A stretch of 64,000 nucleotides of DNA, from positions 13,503,410 through 13,567,409 of the forward strand of contig NC_135212.1 in assembly GCF_052324685.1 (NCBI RefSeq), written 5' to 3'. This document shows positions 45,120-63,100 of this stretch, one piece after another (the stretch's first letter is position 1; every line of letters starts with the position of its first letter). The notes under the pieces were generated by a model that was not told the DNA's origin, searched no databases, and saw only the letters and a program-made list of their open reading frames with translations. Position numbers and translations under genes: made by a program. The DNA is from Brachyhypopomus gauderio. Taxonomy: Eukaryota > Chordata > Actinopteri > Gymnotiformes > Hypopomidae.

Positions 45120-46129
45120 TGAGGTGGAGCAGGCAAACATGACACCATGCACGTCCAGAACACACACATCTGCTGATCCTGGGTCAATATCACTTATGAT
45201 GATGAGGAGAGTGTTGGTTTAATAGTGTTTAATAGCGCAACCGCGTTTAGGCGCTACCCAGACGCACTACATATCATTTACAAACATAACAAAGTTGCTA
45301 AGTATAAGACACTATTTTAGACTTTCCAAACACGCAGCCTGGTCCTTTTTGCAGACCAAAACCGCCTCCTAACATGACTCATATTTGCTATGAGGTCTGA
45401 AACTCTGAAGCCAAGAGTTTTTTTTTTTCTTACATTAAAATATTAATCATATTGCCACATAATTGAAGTGTAAAACAGCCCGACAACATCTCCCCGTCTC
45501 AAACGGAGAGGGTAGACACTGAAGGATTTAATAGTGTTTCACTGTGTTTCGCCCACACACGGATTCAATTAGAGCATTCCAGAGTCTCGAGCGCAGTCCA
45601 GAGACCCAAACGGAAAGGGGGGGGGGGGTCTGTAGCCCACCCCCACATAGTAGGATAGTACCACTGTTAGAAGTGTCTGATTTAATGTGGCTCTGAAAAT
45701 TTCACCATTTGAGTACAAGGGTCCGGATAGGGAGATGTGCATTTTGTTGAATGTGGAGTGGGACTGATAAACTTTACACTGGATCTGAAACTTGAAGCAG
45801 ATTAAGATTTATGACTGGTGATGACAGTCTGGGGGAGCACGTGTGAAGGAGAATTTGTGTCACGTCTATTTCAACTTCCTTTGCTCTGTGGTGTGAGTGA
45901 ATTCAGAAAAAAACGGAAAGATTATATCGTGGAAATATGCAGTTTTTTAAATACATTTAGTTATCTTCTTGTAGTGAATAAAGCGTTGTTTTGTCCTTCC
46001 TGAATCAAATGAATTACAAGCATCTTGGGATGCTACACAGATAGAAGCTTATTCTTTTGCTAGATCATGTCAGATAAAATAATGAAAAGAGATTGCAAAT
46101 TCTTTCTAAGTGTAGAAATATGCATATTA

Positions 46130-46160
<31 letters not shown>

Positions 46161-46290
46161 GTGGTCATAGGGAATGGGGGGGGGGGGGGGGTGTAGTTTG
46201 GAGTTTGGGGGAGTATTTCCTGTCCAAATAGCAGATGTTTGACCTGGTCCAGGAAATTCTCAGTTTTCTTAGTTTTCCCTTCTTTCACTA
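45120..46290. other. Upstream of cyth3, no gene recognised
   Basis: Short G runs at 45619-45629 and 46176-46190 and a GA tract at 46134-46160. No exon was recognised. Confidence 0.45.
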
Positions 46291-46629
46291 ACTGGGTGGA
46301 GACATATTTAAAAAGTCAGATTCAACCTGAGGGAAAAAAGACTTAGAGATGGAGAAACGTCACTACCAGTTTTGGTTTTGGGCCATAGTTTCAGGTAGGA
46401 CACACACACAGAACATACTGCACACCACATGAATCTCAGCTGCACTAATATAGACCAATGCTGAAAACAGCATCTCCATTCACTTATGTGTTGCTTCAGT
46501 GAGGAGCTGCATGCACTTATGAAATTAAAATGTGGACTTCACTTTATGATAAATTTTTTTGTCTTAGTGCAGTATAATGTGATAATAACATTTCACTACA
46601 ATCCATGACATACATTTGTACTGTGAAGA

Positions 46630-46812
46630 AATAGTCATGCATATTTGGAGACGCTTTCATCTAGAACAACTTCCCATGTCAGTCACGTTACAGATGTGGG
46701 AAAACGTAATGTCTGGAATCCTGGCCTAACTCTTATTGGTATAGAGTGGCTGACTTGCCCAGAGGGGTGATTGAACCTCAGTCCCCACAGGAGATACAGC
46801 ATTAAACCCTAT
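46630..46812 (-). mobile_element. Decayed V-SINE-type element
   Basis: Read on the plus strand, TTTGGAGACGCTTTCATCTA then GAACAACTT corresponds to the inverse of the V-SINE tail. Further right, GGGGTGATTGAACCTCAGTC corresponds to an inverted box B (GGTTCAATC). The copy is old and poorly preserved. Confidence 0.5.
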
Positions 46813-46819
46813 TACAGTA

Positions 46820-49800
46820 TACCAACCAAGACACTGTAAATGAAAGATCCCATCGGTAAATCATTCACATGCACAGACCCACTCCAATATGAAGTATGCC
46901 TGTTAGCGTTTCTCATGTGGAACAAATTATTGTCGACAGGTCATGAAAAAGCTTTATTCATATTTAGTTTATAAGTTCGGTCATATGCTAATATTCTAAT
47001 ATTCTACAAGTCCTATTCCAAACCACCCTGAGGCTGTCGGGGAGTCAGTGGGCATGTGTTTGCTAACTGTACCGTATGACTTTCCCAGAATGCACCACCC
47101 TGTCGGGGAAGGGATAAATTACAATGTCAGTCAGCGAAGACAGAGACACTGATTAATGATGGCTTAGTTCACGTGACTTGAAAGTGCAAACAGGCGTCCT
47201 AAGCGTCAGTGACTACCGGGAGGCCATAAGATGACTTGCAGTTAACATTTTGATAGTAATGTCTTTGAATATGGGACATTATAAGGTCACAGGACGTCTC
47301 TGCAACTTCAGCAGTAACTGGGTAATGTTAGCGTCAGAAGGGACAAAGAGGCGTTTACTGTCACCATGATTTTCTAGTGTACAATTAGGACATGGAGTCC
47401 AAAAAATGGGTGGACTAGCGGTATAACATCTGAAAGGTCCCAGTTTATCTCCCGAAGGCTGATGGAAGAGGCAGTGACAGGCGTCCTGTGTGGGGGTGGT
47501 GCGGGGTGAGGGCCAGAGGCCAGGCCAGGCCAGGGGGAGAGGAAGCACCGGGCATCCGGCCATCCTCCGTGGTCACGCCTGCTGCTCACCTCCCCGGCAC
47601 TCTCTCTAGGATGGCAGTGCAGATCGAGAGAGCAGTATCTTCTATCTGGATTCAAATCAACAATGGTGCTTCTGTGAAACCAGTGAGCACAGATGTGCTG
47701 TAAGATGCTGTGTATACATGATGCTTGTAAATTTCCACATGTTTTCTGTGTGTGTAATGGGTTTTTCTTCTGTACTGAGTCTGAATGGGCAGTTATATTG
47801 TTGGCTTTGCTGCAGTGTACGACCCTCTTCCATATGCACTATAGTATTGGGGGAAAGTATTAGTTCTGATCCCAGTTCTACCATCTCTTATTTTAAGATT
47901 CAAACAGGGAAATACAATCCTGGGTCAGTATAAACCATTCCACCTACAACTAGTTTCACAAGCTTCATATTCATTTTTGACTGAAAGCTTTTGGTCTGTG
48001 ATTTCCATTAGATGTTTCCCAAAAGTTACATAAGTAAAGACACTGAATTAGATTCAGTGTTAACCTTGTGATGTTTGTGAACACTTCATGGTTTGAACAG
48101 TATGACTTATTTAAGTAAATTTGCATGTATGTATTGTACTTCTTAAGATCATATGCATATTTCTTAATTATATTTGTTCTGTTCCAGTTCTCAAACAACA
48201 CACTTGTTTAAGAGGCCATTTGCCACTCTTGATTGTCTGGTGGAGGTTTAATGGAAGTTGAATAGCTCGAAAATTATTCATTTTCTGCAGGATTACAGAG
48301 AGTGGACTGACCTCTGCTATAACCTTTAAAAACAATTTAGCAAAATAGAATCTACTGATTAGATTGTAGATGTTGCATACAGGCACAGTGAATTATATCT
48401 GAATATCAGGATCAGAAAGACATAAAATGACAATTCTGTTAATGGAATGAGGTCTGACTACATGTGATATTAATGCTGCGCGTTGCTGCGTTACATGTTT
48501 TAATATAAAAAGGACCTTTGATTGTAATACAAGGTACAATTTTGTGGATGTCCAAATACTCTAAATCATTGAAGCACAAGATTCATACTAATGTGTGTTA
48601 ACAGAAGAGTGTGTGGGCTACGTTCACCTATGCAGATCATTTCACATTAAAGACTTCCTGTTTAGTTTTCACAAAAAGATGACATGTTATCACACAAACA
48701 TAAAGATAGTGGAGTATCACATGGATGGAGCATGGAGTGTGTGTAATGACCTCGCTCACAGGATACACCTGATGTAATGCACTGAACACACCCATCTATA
48801 AACACGTGCCACTGCCTCATGTTGACATAGCCAGCACAAACACAGAAAAACGGGCGAATTGACACAACACAAGCGTATAAGACTCATTTTTACTATGCGC
48901 TTCAACGGTCTGTTGTACATGCAAAGAAGAAAAAAAGTTTTCATGCACAATTTCTTGTGCTCTGTTCTCATCAGCCTGTTGTTAACCCTACAAAACCAAT
49001 TCCACTCCAGCAAATCCTCGTCATCTGTAAATCCTCTTTGCACAGGAGCAGAGGGAAAAGACTTTGCTTATGTGGAGAGGGGGGGAGGCCATGCAACCAT
49101 TTCAGCTGTTGCCTTGGTAACACATTATTTAACAGTAGCTTGCTGTTAGATAACTCGTCCCGGAGTCGCAGGATAAAACACTGAAGAAAAAACACTAAAC
49201 TAAGAGCAGGCTGTCTGAGCACAGCCTGATCAACCAGGTCAAACTGTTTTTAAATATTTCACCCAAAACTGCTACTGTGATCACTGTGAATGAAAACCAT
49301 GAGGAACAATTACCATAAGCCTATATGGCATAATCTAAAATCCCTGCACATTGTTGCTTTTTGTGTGACATTCAAATTGCAAACATTATGAGAATGACAA
49401 AAGCAATAACTATTAAGATCTATTAAAATTAACTTTTAAGAAGCCTGTCAGTTAATGAGTTAGTCCAGATTTACATTTGATAAACAGGCCTACATTTGAC
49501 AAATAGGTTATTCGTGGATACAATGAAAGTGTTCAGGACTATTAAATACCAAAGTCAAATACTGTATTATACAACACTGCTTTCTTAATCCCTCAACACA
49601 TATAATATAATAGTGAATAACAGTGAATTCTATTTTGATCATACTTCTTCATGCATGTTTGCATTTCTTTGTATAGCGTGGCCACACTGCCACCTTGTGG
49701 CCAAAACCAGACATTCCTCTGCTGTGACATTTTACAACAAAGGAATCGTCAGCTATGTAACACTCCTTAAAGATCACTGGCTTCATAAACACTTATTAAA

Positions 49801-49990
49801 ACTTATTCCTGGACTAAAAATCACTTTGTACAGGTAAACTGACTGTTCTTTACATAATAAAAATGCAATGCCCTAGCTTTGTGTGTTCTCGAGAACAGTG
49901 TTCTCAGCAGCATCCTTACACTCAGCATGTTTCCATGGAGACATCTAAGCAAGAGCATCTGCTAAATGATGTAAAACAGAATAAACAAAC
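46820..49990. other. Intergenic, no gene recognised
   Basis: There are no convincing exons on either strand. A GC-richer block at 47480-47600 (ggccagaggccaggccaggc) and a V-SINE tail remnant near 49947-49965 (agagcatctgctaaatgat) are the only landmarks. Several 60-95-codon open frames exist without splice logic or domain similarity. Confidence 0.4.
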
Positions 49991-49999
49991 AAGCAATCA

Positions 50000-51111
50000 A
50001 ACTGCTTTTCCCCCATAATTTATTGTTTCAAAATTCAATTTATAGCTGTAACATCACTCACATTTTGTTCAAATAAATTGCACATTTAAAATAATGCACA
50101 TATTCATTACTGACAAAAAAACAAGTAATTTCATATCATACATAAGTCACTTCAGTTTAAAAATATTTTAAAAGTAACATAGTCCACTGTGTTGCATATA
50201 AGAATCACCTAGTTGACAGTTACAGGTGGGATGTAATTTAAAGAAAAAATATATGTGGAACCCATCAGACAACAACAAAAAAAATCTAAATAAATATTAC
50301 AGCATCTTCCCAATGAGATGCTCCACCAGGAGTGGTTAAGTGGATCTTGACCATACAGGTAGAAACCTCTCCAAACTGAACAATGAACACTATGGGAGTG
50401 AAAAAAACTCAAAACAAGACAATGTGCTAATATTCTTGGATAAACATGTGTAGCCAACTTAGTACACACTCAACGGTGTGTGGAGGAAGGAGAGGGATGC
50501 AAAATAAATAAAAACGTTCCATGACAGGCTCCATGGTAAAAGTGATCAATACAGCACAGCCTGACTTCACCAGCACGTCTGGTGACCTGCAGGGAGAGCA
50601 GGTAAGTGATACGTGGCCAAACTGAAACTCCTCAGAACAAACAGAGCATGCGCATGTGTAAAGGGTCTGGCACCACTAAACAACCCCCTCTAGAACCGAG
50701 AGCCAATCACAGCTAGTTGTGAGGGGCCAATTAAATCAGTTTATGAAGCCCCTCCCTCTTCCATACATCTCTAGGATCTAGTTGATCACTTCAGTAACAG
50801 TTACTAAGGAACAGAAGTTCCAAATGGATCTAGACATATATATATAAAACATTCTGAATTTTCCATCCATCACCACGGTCTACCACACAGCAAAACGCAG
50901 CCTTTGAACATGCGGTGGAGCGTCAGACTGTGGGGGGGGGCTGATGACTGACAGATCCAGCCGTACACCCCCCAAGCTCTGGCGTTGCCTGTGTGTCTGT
51001 GCTTCTCCCAGGACTGCTGAACCCTTTGACCTTGATTGCCTTCTGAAGCTGTAGGAACCAGACCTTCATCCCTGGGGGGGTGGACCTTCAGCAGGAGGGA
51101 GCTCATGGCTC
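50000..51111 (-). other. Probable 3' UTR of the SMIM10-like gene
   Basis: The minus strand downstream of the SMIM10-like stop (51114-51112) has a candidate AATAAA at 50024-50019, about 1.1 kb from the stop. A 78-codon open frame near 51106-50870 lies inside and is not considered coding. The extent of the UTR is inferred. Confidence 0.4.
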
Positions 51112-56866
<5,755 letters not shown>

Positions 56867-58165
56867 GTGCTGCCAGGCCTGCCGTCCCAGCTGTGTTTGG
56901 AGTGGGAGGAGCCTGGTCACATGTCTAGTCACATGCTCGTCTGGTTCTCTCTTCTTTGTGGCCACCAGTACAAGTTTTATCTTCACACAACTGATAATAA
57001 TCTGTAGATGTAGGAACAGGACAGATTGACCTCAAATTCATCTTTGCTTAGACAAACACACTGAACACTAGAATTCCTGCGGGCTTCGAACACAGATTTT
57101 GTGAAGTTTTCCTATAAGTGGTTCACTTCCTTTTATGAGTTTGTTTACAGTCTATGTTGGATTAGAGTGAAGGTCTTGCCAAATAGCACTACATTATGTA
57201 GTGTCCGCATCACAAACACTAGAACAGCATTACAAACACTAAAACACTCTTGCATTTTTTGACTTGAAAAATGCTTGACCAAGAGCTAATGAATAAGGTC
57301 GACAACACCAGAATGATGTCTGTTTTAAAATATTCATTAATTATTTGTGGTGTATGTTCTGTGACCTTAAAAACATCTGTGGTTGTAGTAATGGAAACTG
57401 TCCTGTGTTCCATGTATCACTTAAAATTGGTTGCTGCATATTCATTATTTTTGATTTCACATTGTTGAAGATTTGGGCCTAAATAATGTAGCTTCATTGG
57501 TGTTGAAATGCTTTACATGAAACACAGGTATACTGCCTATTCACTCCAGGCTAGGTTCAGTCTAGTCCCCAGTGTATACGGTTCGCTCTATATAAGCTTC
57601 CCTAAATACAGAAAACATGCTGTGGGTTGAGAGGTTGTGTGCCGAGGTGTGTATTTGAAAGGACACTACATCATACTATTGGAGTTATTAAGGGTTTTAA
57701 TGCATTTACAATAAACCTTTAAAACAGCTGTAAACAGTGTTTTAATGGCTTTTCCAGCAGAAGTTTAGCCTTTGATTTTGTTTTTTGTTTTTCCATAAAA
57801 CAGACTACTGTCAACTATGCTACATGATCATTTGTGAAGTAGTTTTTTCTCTTTAGACAATTTCTTACTAAAATTCTTAACATTTAACTATCAAATCTGT
57901 CCTATGTCCGTAGTTAATTGCTCAAATCTTATCTTCTCTGCATAGTAATTACTAGTTGATTCAGAAAGAAAAAATGACATGTATAGTGACATTTAAAACT
58001 TGTTTATCATATTTCCTTAAACCACTGTCCCAAGTGCAGAACATGCATTGGCCATCACATACGTTTGTTTGCACAATAATAGCCAACATTGTAACCCTGT
58101 TTTTAGGGATGATTCTAATCACTTGTTTTACAGAAATAAAGTTAACTCTGACTTCATCTTTTTTC
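56867..58165 (+). other. rac1: rac1 3' UTR with two candidate poly(A) signals
   Basis: AATAAA occurs at 57710-57715 (about 0.85 kb past the stop) and at 58135-58140 (about 1.27 kb past the stop). The latter is followed by a GT/T-rich stretch. Mammalian RAC1 is known to use two poly(A) sites giving short and long 3' UTRs, and the arrangement here looks similar. Confidence 0.6.
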
Positions 58166-58749
58166 TGTAGTTGATAATGGTGATTATCATGTTGTAACAT
58201 CATCATGTAAGTACTTTGTAACTTTGTACTTAAGATCGTTTTATCCATTTATGTCTATTTATATAGACCATTTATAACTAAGTACTGAAGCTTAAGTGCA
58301 GTTCTACTTCAAATAGGATAGACGCTGCTAATTTTCCTTTTAAAACTCGTGCTGGGTTTTAACACGGCATTGGCACGTTTGCTAATATAAAAATGTGAAA
58401 TTATGGAAATTCATATTTATGAAATCATAATAGGTTTTCATATAAATGGAAGCATTCTTGGAATTACCAGTGCAGTGGATGCACAATGATCCTCATACAC
58501 AATATCAGCTTCTTGAACCCCGTTATAAATGCATGAGAGTTCATGTCCCCACCCCATAATTCCTGCTGAAACTACAAAACTACATACTACTATTCATACT
58601 ACTGTATTAGTGTGGGTGGTATGAGCGATGCCCCGCCCTCCTCGCCAATGAAAACAGGTTAGATGAAACATAACACCACTGGATAAAGGTGACTGTGCAA
58701 GTCTTACGCAACCACCAAGTCATCTTTATGGACATTGTAACCTGAGAGT

Positions 58750-58985
58750 ATCCATCCATCCATCCATCCATCCATTTTCATCCGCTTATCTGGGTCTGGG
58801 TCGTGGGGGCAGTAGCCTAATCAAAGAGGCCCAGGTTTCCCTCTCCCCAGCCACCTCTTCTAGCTCTTCTGGGGGGATACTGAGGCGTAAGGAGAACCCA
58901 TGTCTCCTTAATCTGGACCAACTGAGATGGTGCATGTTCTGATGGATATATGTACTGGGTGACAACAGGTATCTACTCTGAAGAT
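58750..58985 (-). mobile_element. 3' end of an RTE/Rex3-like LINE
   Basis: On the minus strand the frame ends EELEEVAGERETWASLIRLL then PPRPRPR, followed by CCCAGATAAGCGGATGAAAA and an (ATGG)n tail (58750-58776). This is the usual 3' end of the abundant fish Rex3/RTE-type elements. It is strongly 5'-truncated, as is common for LINEs. It lies between the rac1 and stk19 3' ends. Confidence 0.8.
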
Positions 58986-59541
58986 ACATTCTTACTCCTG
59001 TCTTGAATGACTATACCAAGCTGGCTTGGAAACACAAAGGCAAATGATAAAAGCTTTTGCCAAAATTTACATGAAACATTTATTTCGTATAGTGATGTGT
59101 TTGTTGTTTGTTATATATTGCAAACATAATCTAGACTTATATGAATTTGCATTAATTGGAGTGCAAGTTTTACAGTCACTCACCAGTTGAAAAATAAAGG
59201 AAATACAACAGTCACAAAAAAAAATCCTGTCCTGTAACTTTGTAGATTTTTTTGAACTTCTTCCAGCATTTGGGCGAGTTCATCCTTGGAAGAATCCCAT
59301 TTGTGGTATTTTGCAATGCTTTTGTACTGACACATGAAACGTTCTTAATTACTTTCCCAATTATATTGTATGGTATAATAATGAAAAAATTTACGTAAAT
59401 CAGTAGTTCGGGTTTCGTAGAGGTGCGTTTCGAGCGTAGATGCAGAGGCGGAGCCAACAAAGAACTAGGAACAAAGAACTCACCCCAGTTAACCATGTTT
59501 ATTTGAAGAGACAGCAAGAAATGTTTTGGCAGCCATTTTAA

Positions 59542-59547
59542 TTTATT
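59542..59547 (-). promoter_or_regulatory. stk19: Candidate stk19 poly(A) signal
   Basis: AATAAA on the minus strand about 170 nt past the stk19 stop codon. Another lies at 59503-59498. Either would put the AT microsatellite in the 3' UTR. Confidence 0.4.
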
Positions 59548-59597
59548 TAACAAAATAAAAAGCAAACAAAAAAAATCCAGTATTACATTTTACCATG

Positions 59598-59609
59598 TGT
59601 GTGTGTGTG

Positions 59610-59668
<59 letters not shown>
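59598..59668. repeat. (GT)n(AT)n microsatellite
   Basis: About seven GT units are followed by about 28 AT units, within the stk19 3' UTR or just beyond it. Confidence 0.95.
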
Positions 59669-59669
<1 letters not shown>

Positions 59670-59718
59670 TGGAAGAACCCAAAGGCTTACATTTCCTTAC
59701 ATTTCCAAAGCTTGAAGA

Positions 59719-61187
59719 TCAAGTGTCTATAAATCGCAATAAAGTGCCTGAAGTGGTGTGTATGCTAAAAACAAAAACAAAACAAAATATCAGTAATAAT
59801 ATAGCAAATGCAATGATATGCACTCTTTGATGATGCAGTCTTACCATTCTACCAGTTCTGCACCAATGAGGTCGTGGACGTGGTACTTCATCGGCAGTTT
59901 AACCTGTGCAGTGGTGCGACGCTCCTCCAAGCTCGTCTTCAAGATTTCGCTGTATTTTGATTTTTTGACCATACCAAGAACGGCTTTGCGCCCTGAGAGA
60001 AGACGACGGGATGAGACTGTCTGCTAGAGGTGGAACACAAATTCGTGCTGCAGTTCTACCCACCCTGAATGAAGTACTTGGTGAATCGACCAGAATTTGG
60101 AATTGCAAGCCACCAGCTGCCAGCATCCCTAACGGTCAGAACTCCTGCCTTGACAAGCTGCCTGTGGGAACACAAATCTGCTTCATGAATCACGTGCATG
60201 TGCTCAAGTAGTGTAGCAGTGGTTCAATGTACAGACAGACCATCCTTAGTCCATGGTGCCTCTCATCAGTACTTCTAGAAATGGACCACATTTTTACAAA
60301 GCTTGTACTACTGTTGTATTTTTAAGAGGCACTATTGTTCCACTTTATTTACTGAACTGTGACCAAATATTTACATAATGAGCATTAATCCATCACGCAC
60401 ACACAACCCCCAGATAAGACTCATTATAGTGTCCTTACGTTATCTCTGAGTCCGTGAAATGGAACTGCTTAAGCATTTTGTCTTTACTGAAACTGAGGTC
60501 TGGACAGACACACAGAACTTGATCAAGAAACTTCTCTACAGTCCCAAACGTGTCTTTTCCAGCCTGCCCTGCCAGAACTTTGGCTCTGTAGTCCACAGAA
60601 AACGCCAAGGCAAATGTGTCCGAGTGGAAGCCCAGCTGGAACATGAGCAGTTCTCCATTCTCTCGCCACTCATTCTGCCAACACAGAGAAGACAGGGGGA
60701 GCATCTGAGGGCTGTGAGGAACACAACCCAGGACAAAACCCAGATCTCCTATATGGGGTCTAGCTCAGAGAGCGTATACACAACGGGCTTCCATTTAAAC
60801 ATGGTGATGTTTGAGATGATTTGAAACTAAGTTTTTACAAAGGCAGATAAAACTTCAAATTACCACTTGCTTATCCACCAAGGTTTTGTCTTCATTTAAA
60901 CTGTAGAGTTGATGCTTGAACACAACTGGTGGAAGGCTGTCATTAAATAGTTTCCGTGGAAACAGGCTGATGAGATACTGTAACGTTGCCTTGACGTCGG
61001 TGAATCCTCCTGTTAAAAACACAAGCATAAAAGCTTTTAAATTGGGACTTAAGCTTGATTTTAACATCAGCTCACTGGATAACGTTACCGTACCTTGAGA
61101 TCCTGGTTTTCCAATAGGACCGTCAGACCCAAGTTTCCGTTTTTTAATGCAGAATGTGTCTGATATTAATGATCTTTTTCTGTTCAT
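59719..61187 (-). CDS. stk19: STK19 homologue (winged-helix DNA-binding protein), complete
   Basis: Six coding exons on the minus strand: 61187-61094, 61009-60864, 60674-60439, 60161-60064, 59992-59845 and 59764-59719. All phases fit, giving 255 aa; the accepted human protein is 254. It starts MNRKRSLISDTFCIKKRKLG (human MSWKRHHLIPETFGVKRRR). Key blocks are LISLFPRKLFNDSLPPVVFK, FQLGFHSDTFALAFSVDYRA, QLVKAGVLTVRDAGSWWLAI then PNSGRFTKYF, YHVHDLIGAELVE and, from the last tiny exon, CIHTTSGTLLRFIDT. Despite its name it shows no kinase motifs (no glycine loop, HRD or DFG). Current work describes it as a tandem winged-helix DNA-binding factor in transcription-coupled repair. Without the 46-nt last exon the frame would stop early at EW, so that exon matters for annotation. 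Confidence 0.95.
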
Positions 61188-61589
61188 TGCTGAATATAAA
61201 ATTAGTCAATTTGGAGAGTATGTTTTGCTAACCTAACTAGCCTCCTAACTATCTAATACACGGTAGTGCTCCAATTAATATATTAGCCTCATTAGTTAGC
61301 CACGTCAATGTCATTAGCCATTAATTAATTAAACGGGGCCGTCACAATTTATACTTTCCACTTTGTATTAAGTTGTTTTACTAAACAGACACTACGCAAC
61401 TCCGAGCTCCAGCTAGCCAGCTAGCTACTGTTGATAAATATAGCGGAGAGCGGCCATCATCCGCCTTACCCATCTACGTGTCAAGGTAAAACCGCCCTCT
61501 GGCGCCACCTGTTGGTTTGGAGCAGGAGTGTCCTCCATGCAGCCAATACATCGTGTATAAATTAACCCACAGGCTACCCTATAGGTTAC

Positions 61590-62042
61590 AACATAACCAT
61601 ACTTTGAACGTGGCATGGTTGTTGGTGCTAGGCGGACTGGTCTGAGTATTTCAGAAACTGCTGATCTACTGGGATTTTCAAGCACAGCCATCTCTAGGGT
61701 TTACAGAGAATGGCCAGAAAAAGAGAAAATATCCAGTGAGCGGCAGTTCATTATCTAAGACTGGTGTCTTGAACACGACGATGAGTTCATTATACTCGAA
61801 TAGCCTCCACAGTCACCAGATCCCAATCCAATAGATTACATTTGGGATGTGGTGGAACGGAAGATTCACATCATGGATGTGCAACTGATGCGATCATGTC
61901 AATATGGACCAGACTCTCTGAAGAATGTTTCCAGTACCTTGTTGAATCTATGCAATGAAGGATTAAAGCAGTTCTGAAGGCAAAAGGGGGTCCAACCCAG
62001 TACTAGTAAGGTGTAATTAATAAAGTGCCCGGTGAGTGTATA
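61590..62042 (+). mobile_element. Internally deleted Tc1-like transposon relic
   Basis: The plus strand reads RTGLSISETADLLGFSSTAI then SRVYREWPEKEK, the helix-turn-helix DNA-binding start of a Tc1-type transposase. It then jumps to PPQSPDPNPIDYIWDVVERK, the end of the catalytic domain, so most of the DDE core is missing. The right end in reverse complement begins TACACTCACCGGGCACTTTA. The matching left terminal repeat was not found, so the 5' end is lost too. Confidence 0.8.
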
Positions 62043-62191
62043 TGAATACGTAGATGTTTAAATCAGAACATTCATTCCATGAGGTTCTAAAGTTCCAAGA
62101 GTGTAGATCAGTTTTTAATTTCCTAATTTTTTTTGCTGCCAATACAGCAAAACAACTCACAATACAGATATGTAATTATTACAATGTACAA

Positions 62192-62375
62192 TGTCATGGC
62201 CTGGTGGTTAGGGAACTGGTCTTGTGACCGGAGGGTCTTGGGTTCGATCCCCAGACCTGAGGCCATGACTGAGGTGCCCCTGAGCTCACTTGTATAAACA
62301 TTAGATTAAAATGTAAGTCGCTCTGGATAAGGGCGTCTGCCAAATGCTGTAAATGTAATGTAAAATGTAATTAAC
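62192..62375 (+). mobile_element. tRNA-derived V-SINE-type element, full length
   Basis: The head is GTCATGGCCTGGTGGTTAGG with box A; box B is TTGGGTTCGATCCCCAGACC; the tail is TGTAAGTCGCTCTGGATAAG followed by GGCGTCTGCCAAATGCTGTA, ending in a (TGTAATG)-type repeat. This is the best copy of the family in the window. Confidence 0.88.
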
Positions 62376-62689
62376 CCTTTCAGAGTCTGCGTACATTTAA
62401 ATTGACATAATGTATTTTCTTCTTTTTCTTATGTTGCGTATAACACCACCTGAGACCTGTTGGTTCAAATGTCTGACCCTTTCACCTGACTTGACCCAAG
62501 CATGTTTACATGACCCTGAGCTTGGAAGGACCTTTAATACATCTCAGTGTTTGTGTCTGCCTCCCTTTCACTCCATGACGCCCTTGGTGTCACACTATGA
62601 CAACATGAGGAATGCGGCAATCACCATTACAACTAAAGACTCAAGCTACCTCAGAATTCAACATGCGAAGTTAACTGATGTACAACACA

Positions 62690-63100
62690 GTGGCGACTGA
62701 CTGAGGTATCTACAAATGTCTTCAAACTTTGGTGTGCTGAAATAGTGGCCACCTGTTTTAAAGCATCTGTCATTGTACCAGTTCCCAAGCCTCAATATTC
62801 TGCCTCAGTGATTACAAGCAAGTACCTTTAACACTAATAATTATGAAGTACCTAGACAGACAGCCTTCAAACACATTAAACGGGTTACAACTCACACTGG
62901 ACCCTCATCAGTACACATGCAAAACAAATAAGAAGAACCCAGCCAGTGAATATACATGGAGAAGAGGTAGAGACGGTCTCTGGGAGGACCTTATGGACAT
63001 AGGACCCACACTGTCTAATCAAGAAGATATGGACTGTACTTCTTAAGAACTTAAGGAAAATAAATCAGTTTATCCCAATGGCTGTTGGTACCATTTTACT
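62690..63100 (+). pseudogene. LINE reverse-transcriptase relic
   Basis: Pieces in different frames read FKASVIVPVPKPQ, then TLNGLQLTLDPHQYTCKTNK, matching the 'VPVPK...YRPVALT..vmK..E...L...LDP.QFAYR.NR' start of the reverse-transcriptase domain in L2/Rex1-type LINEs. The downstream GTACTTCTTAAGAACTTAAG segment may belong to the same insert. The region before it (62430-62690) may be further LINE sequence but could not be aligned by eye. Confidence 0.55.

Noticed and set aside
44857-45222. 121-codon plus-strand frame with a leucine-rich, signal-like start
   Set aside because: It lies in the CpG-rich cyth3 promoter, where stops are rare. The repeats in it are DNA-level direct repeats, and nothing resembles a known family.
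47488-47703. Plus-strand open frame with an acceptor-like CTCTCTAG
   Set aside because: There is no matching upstream exon, the product is short, and no family is recognised.
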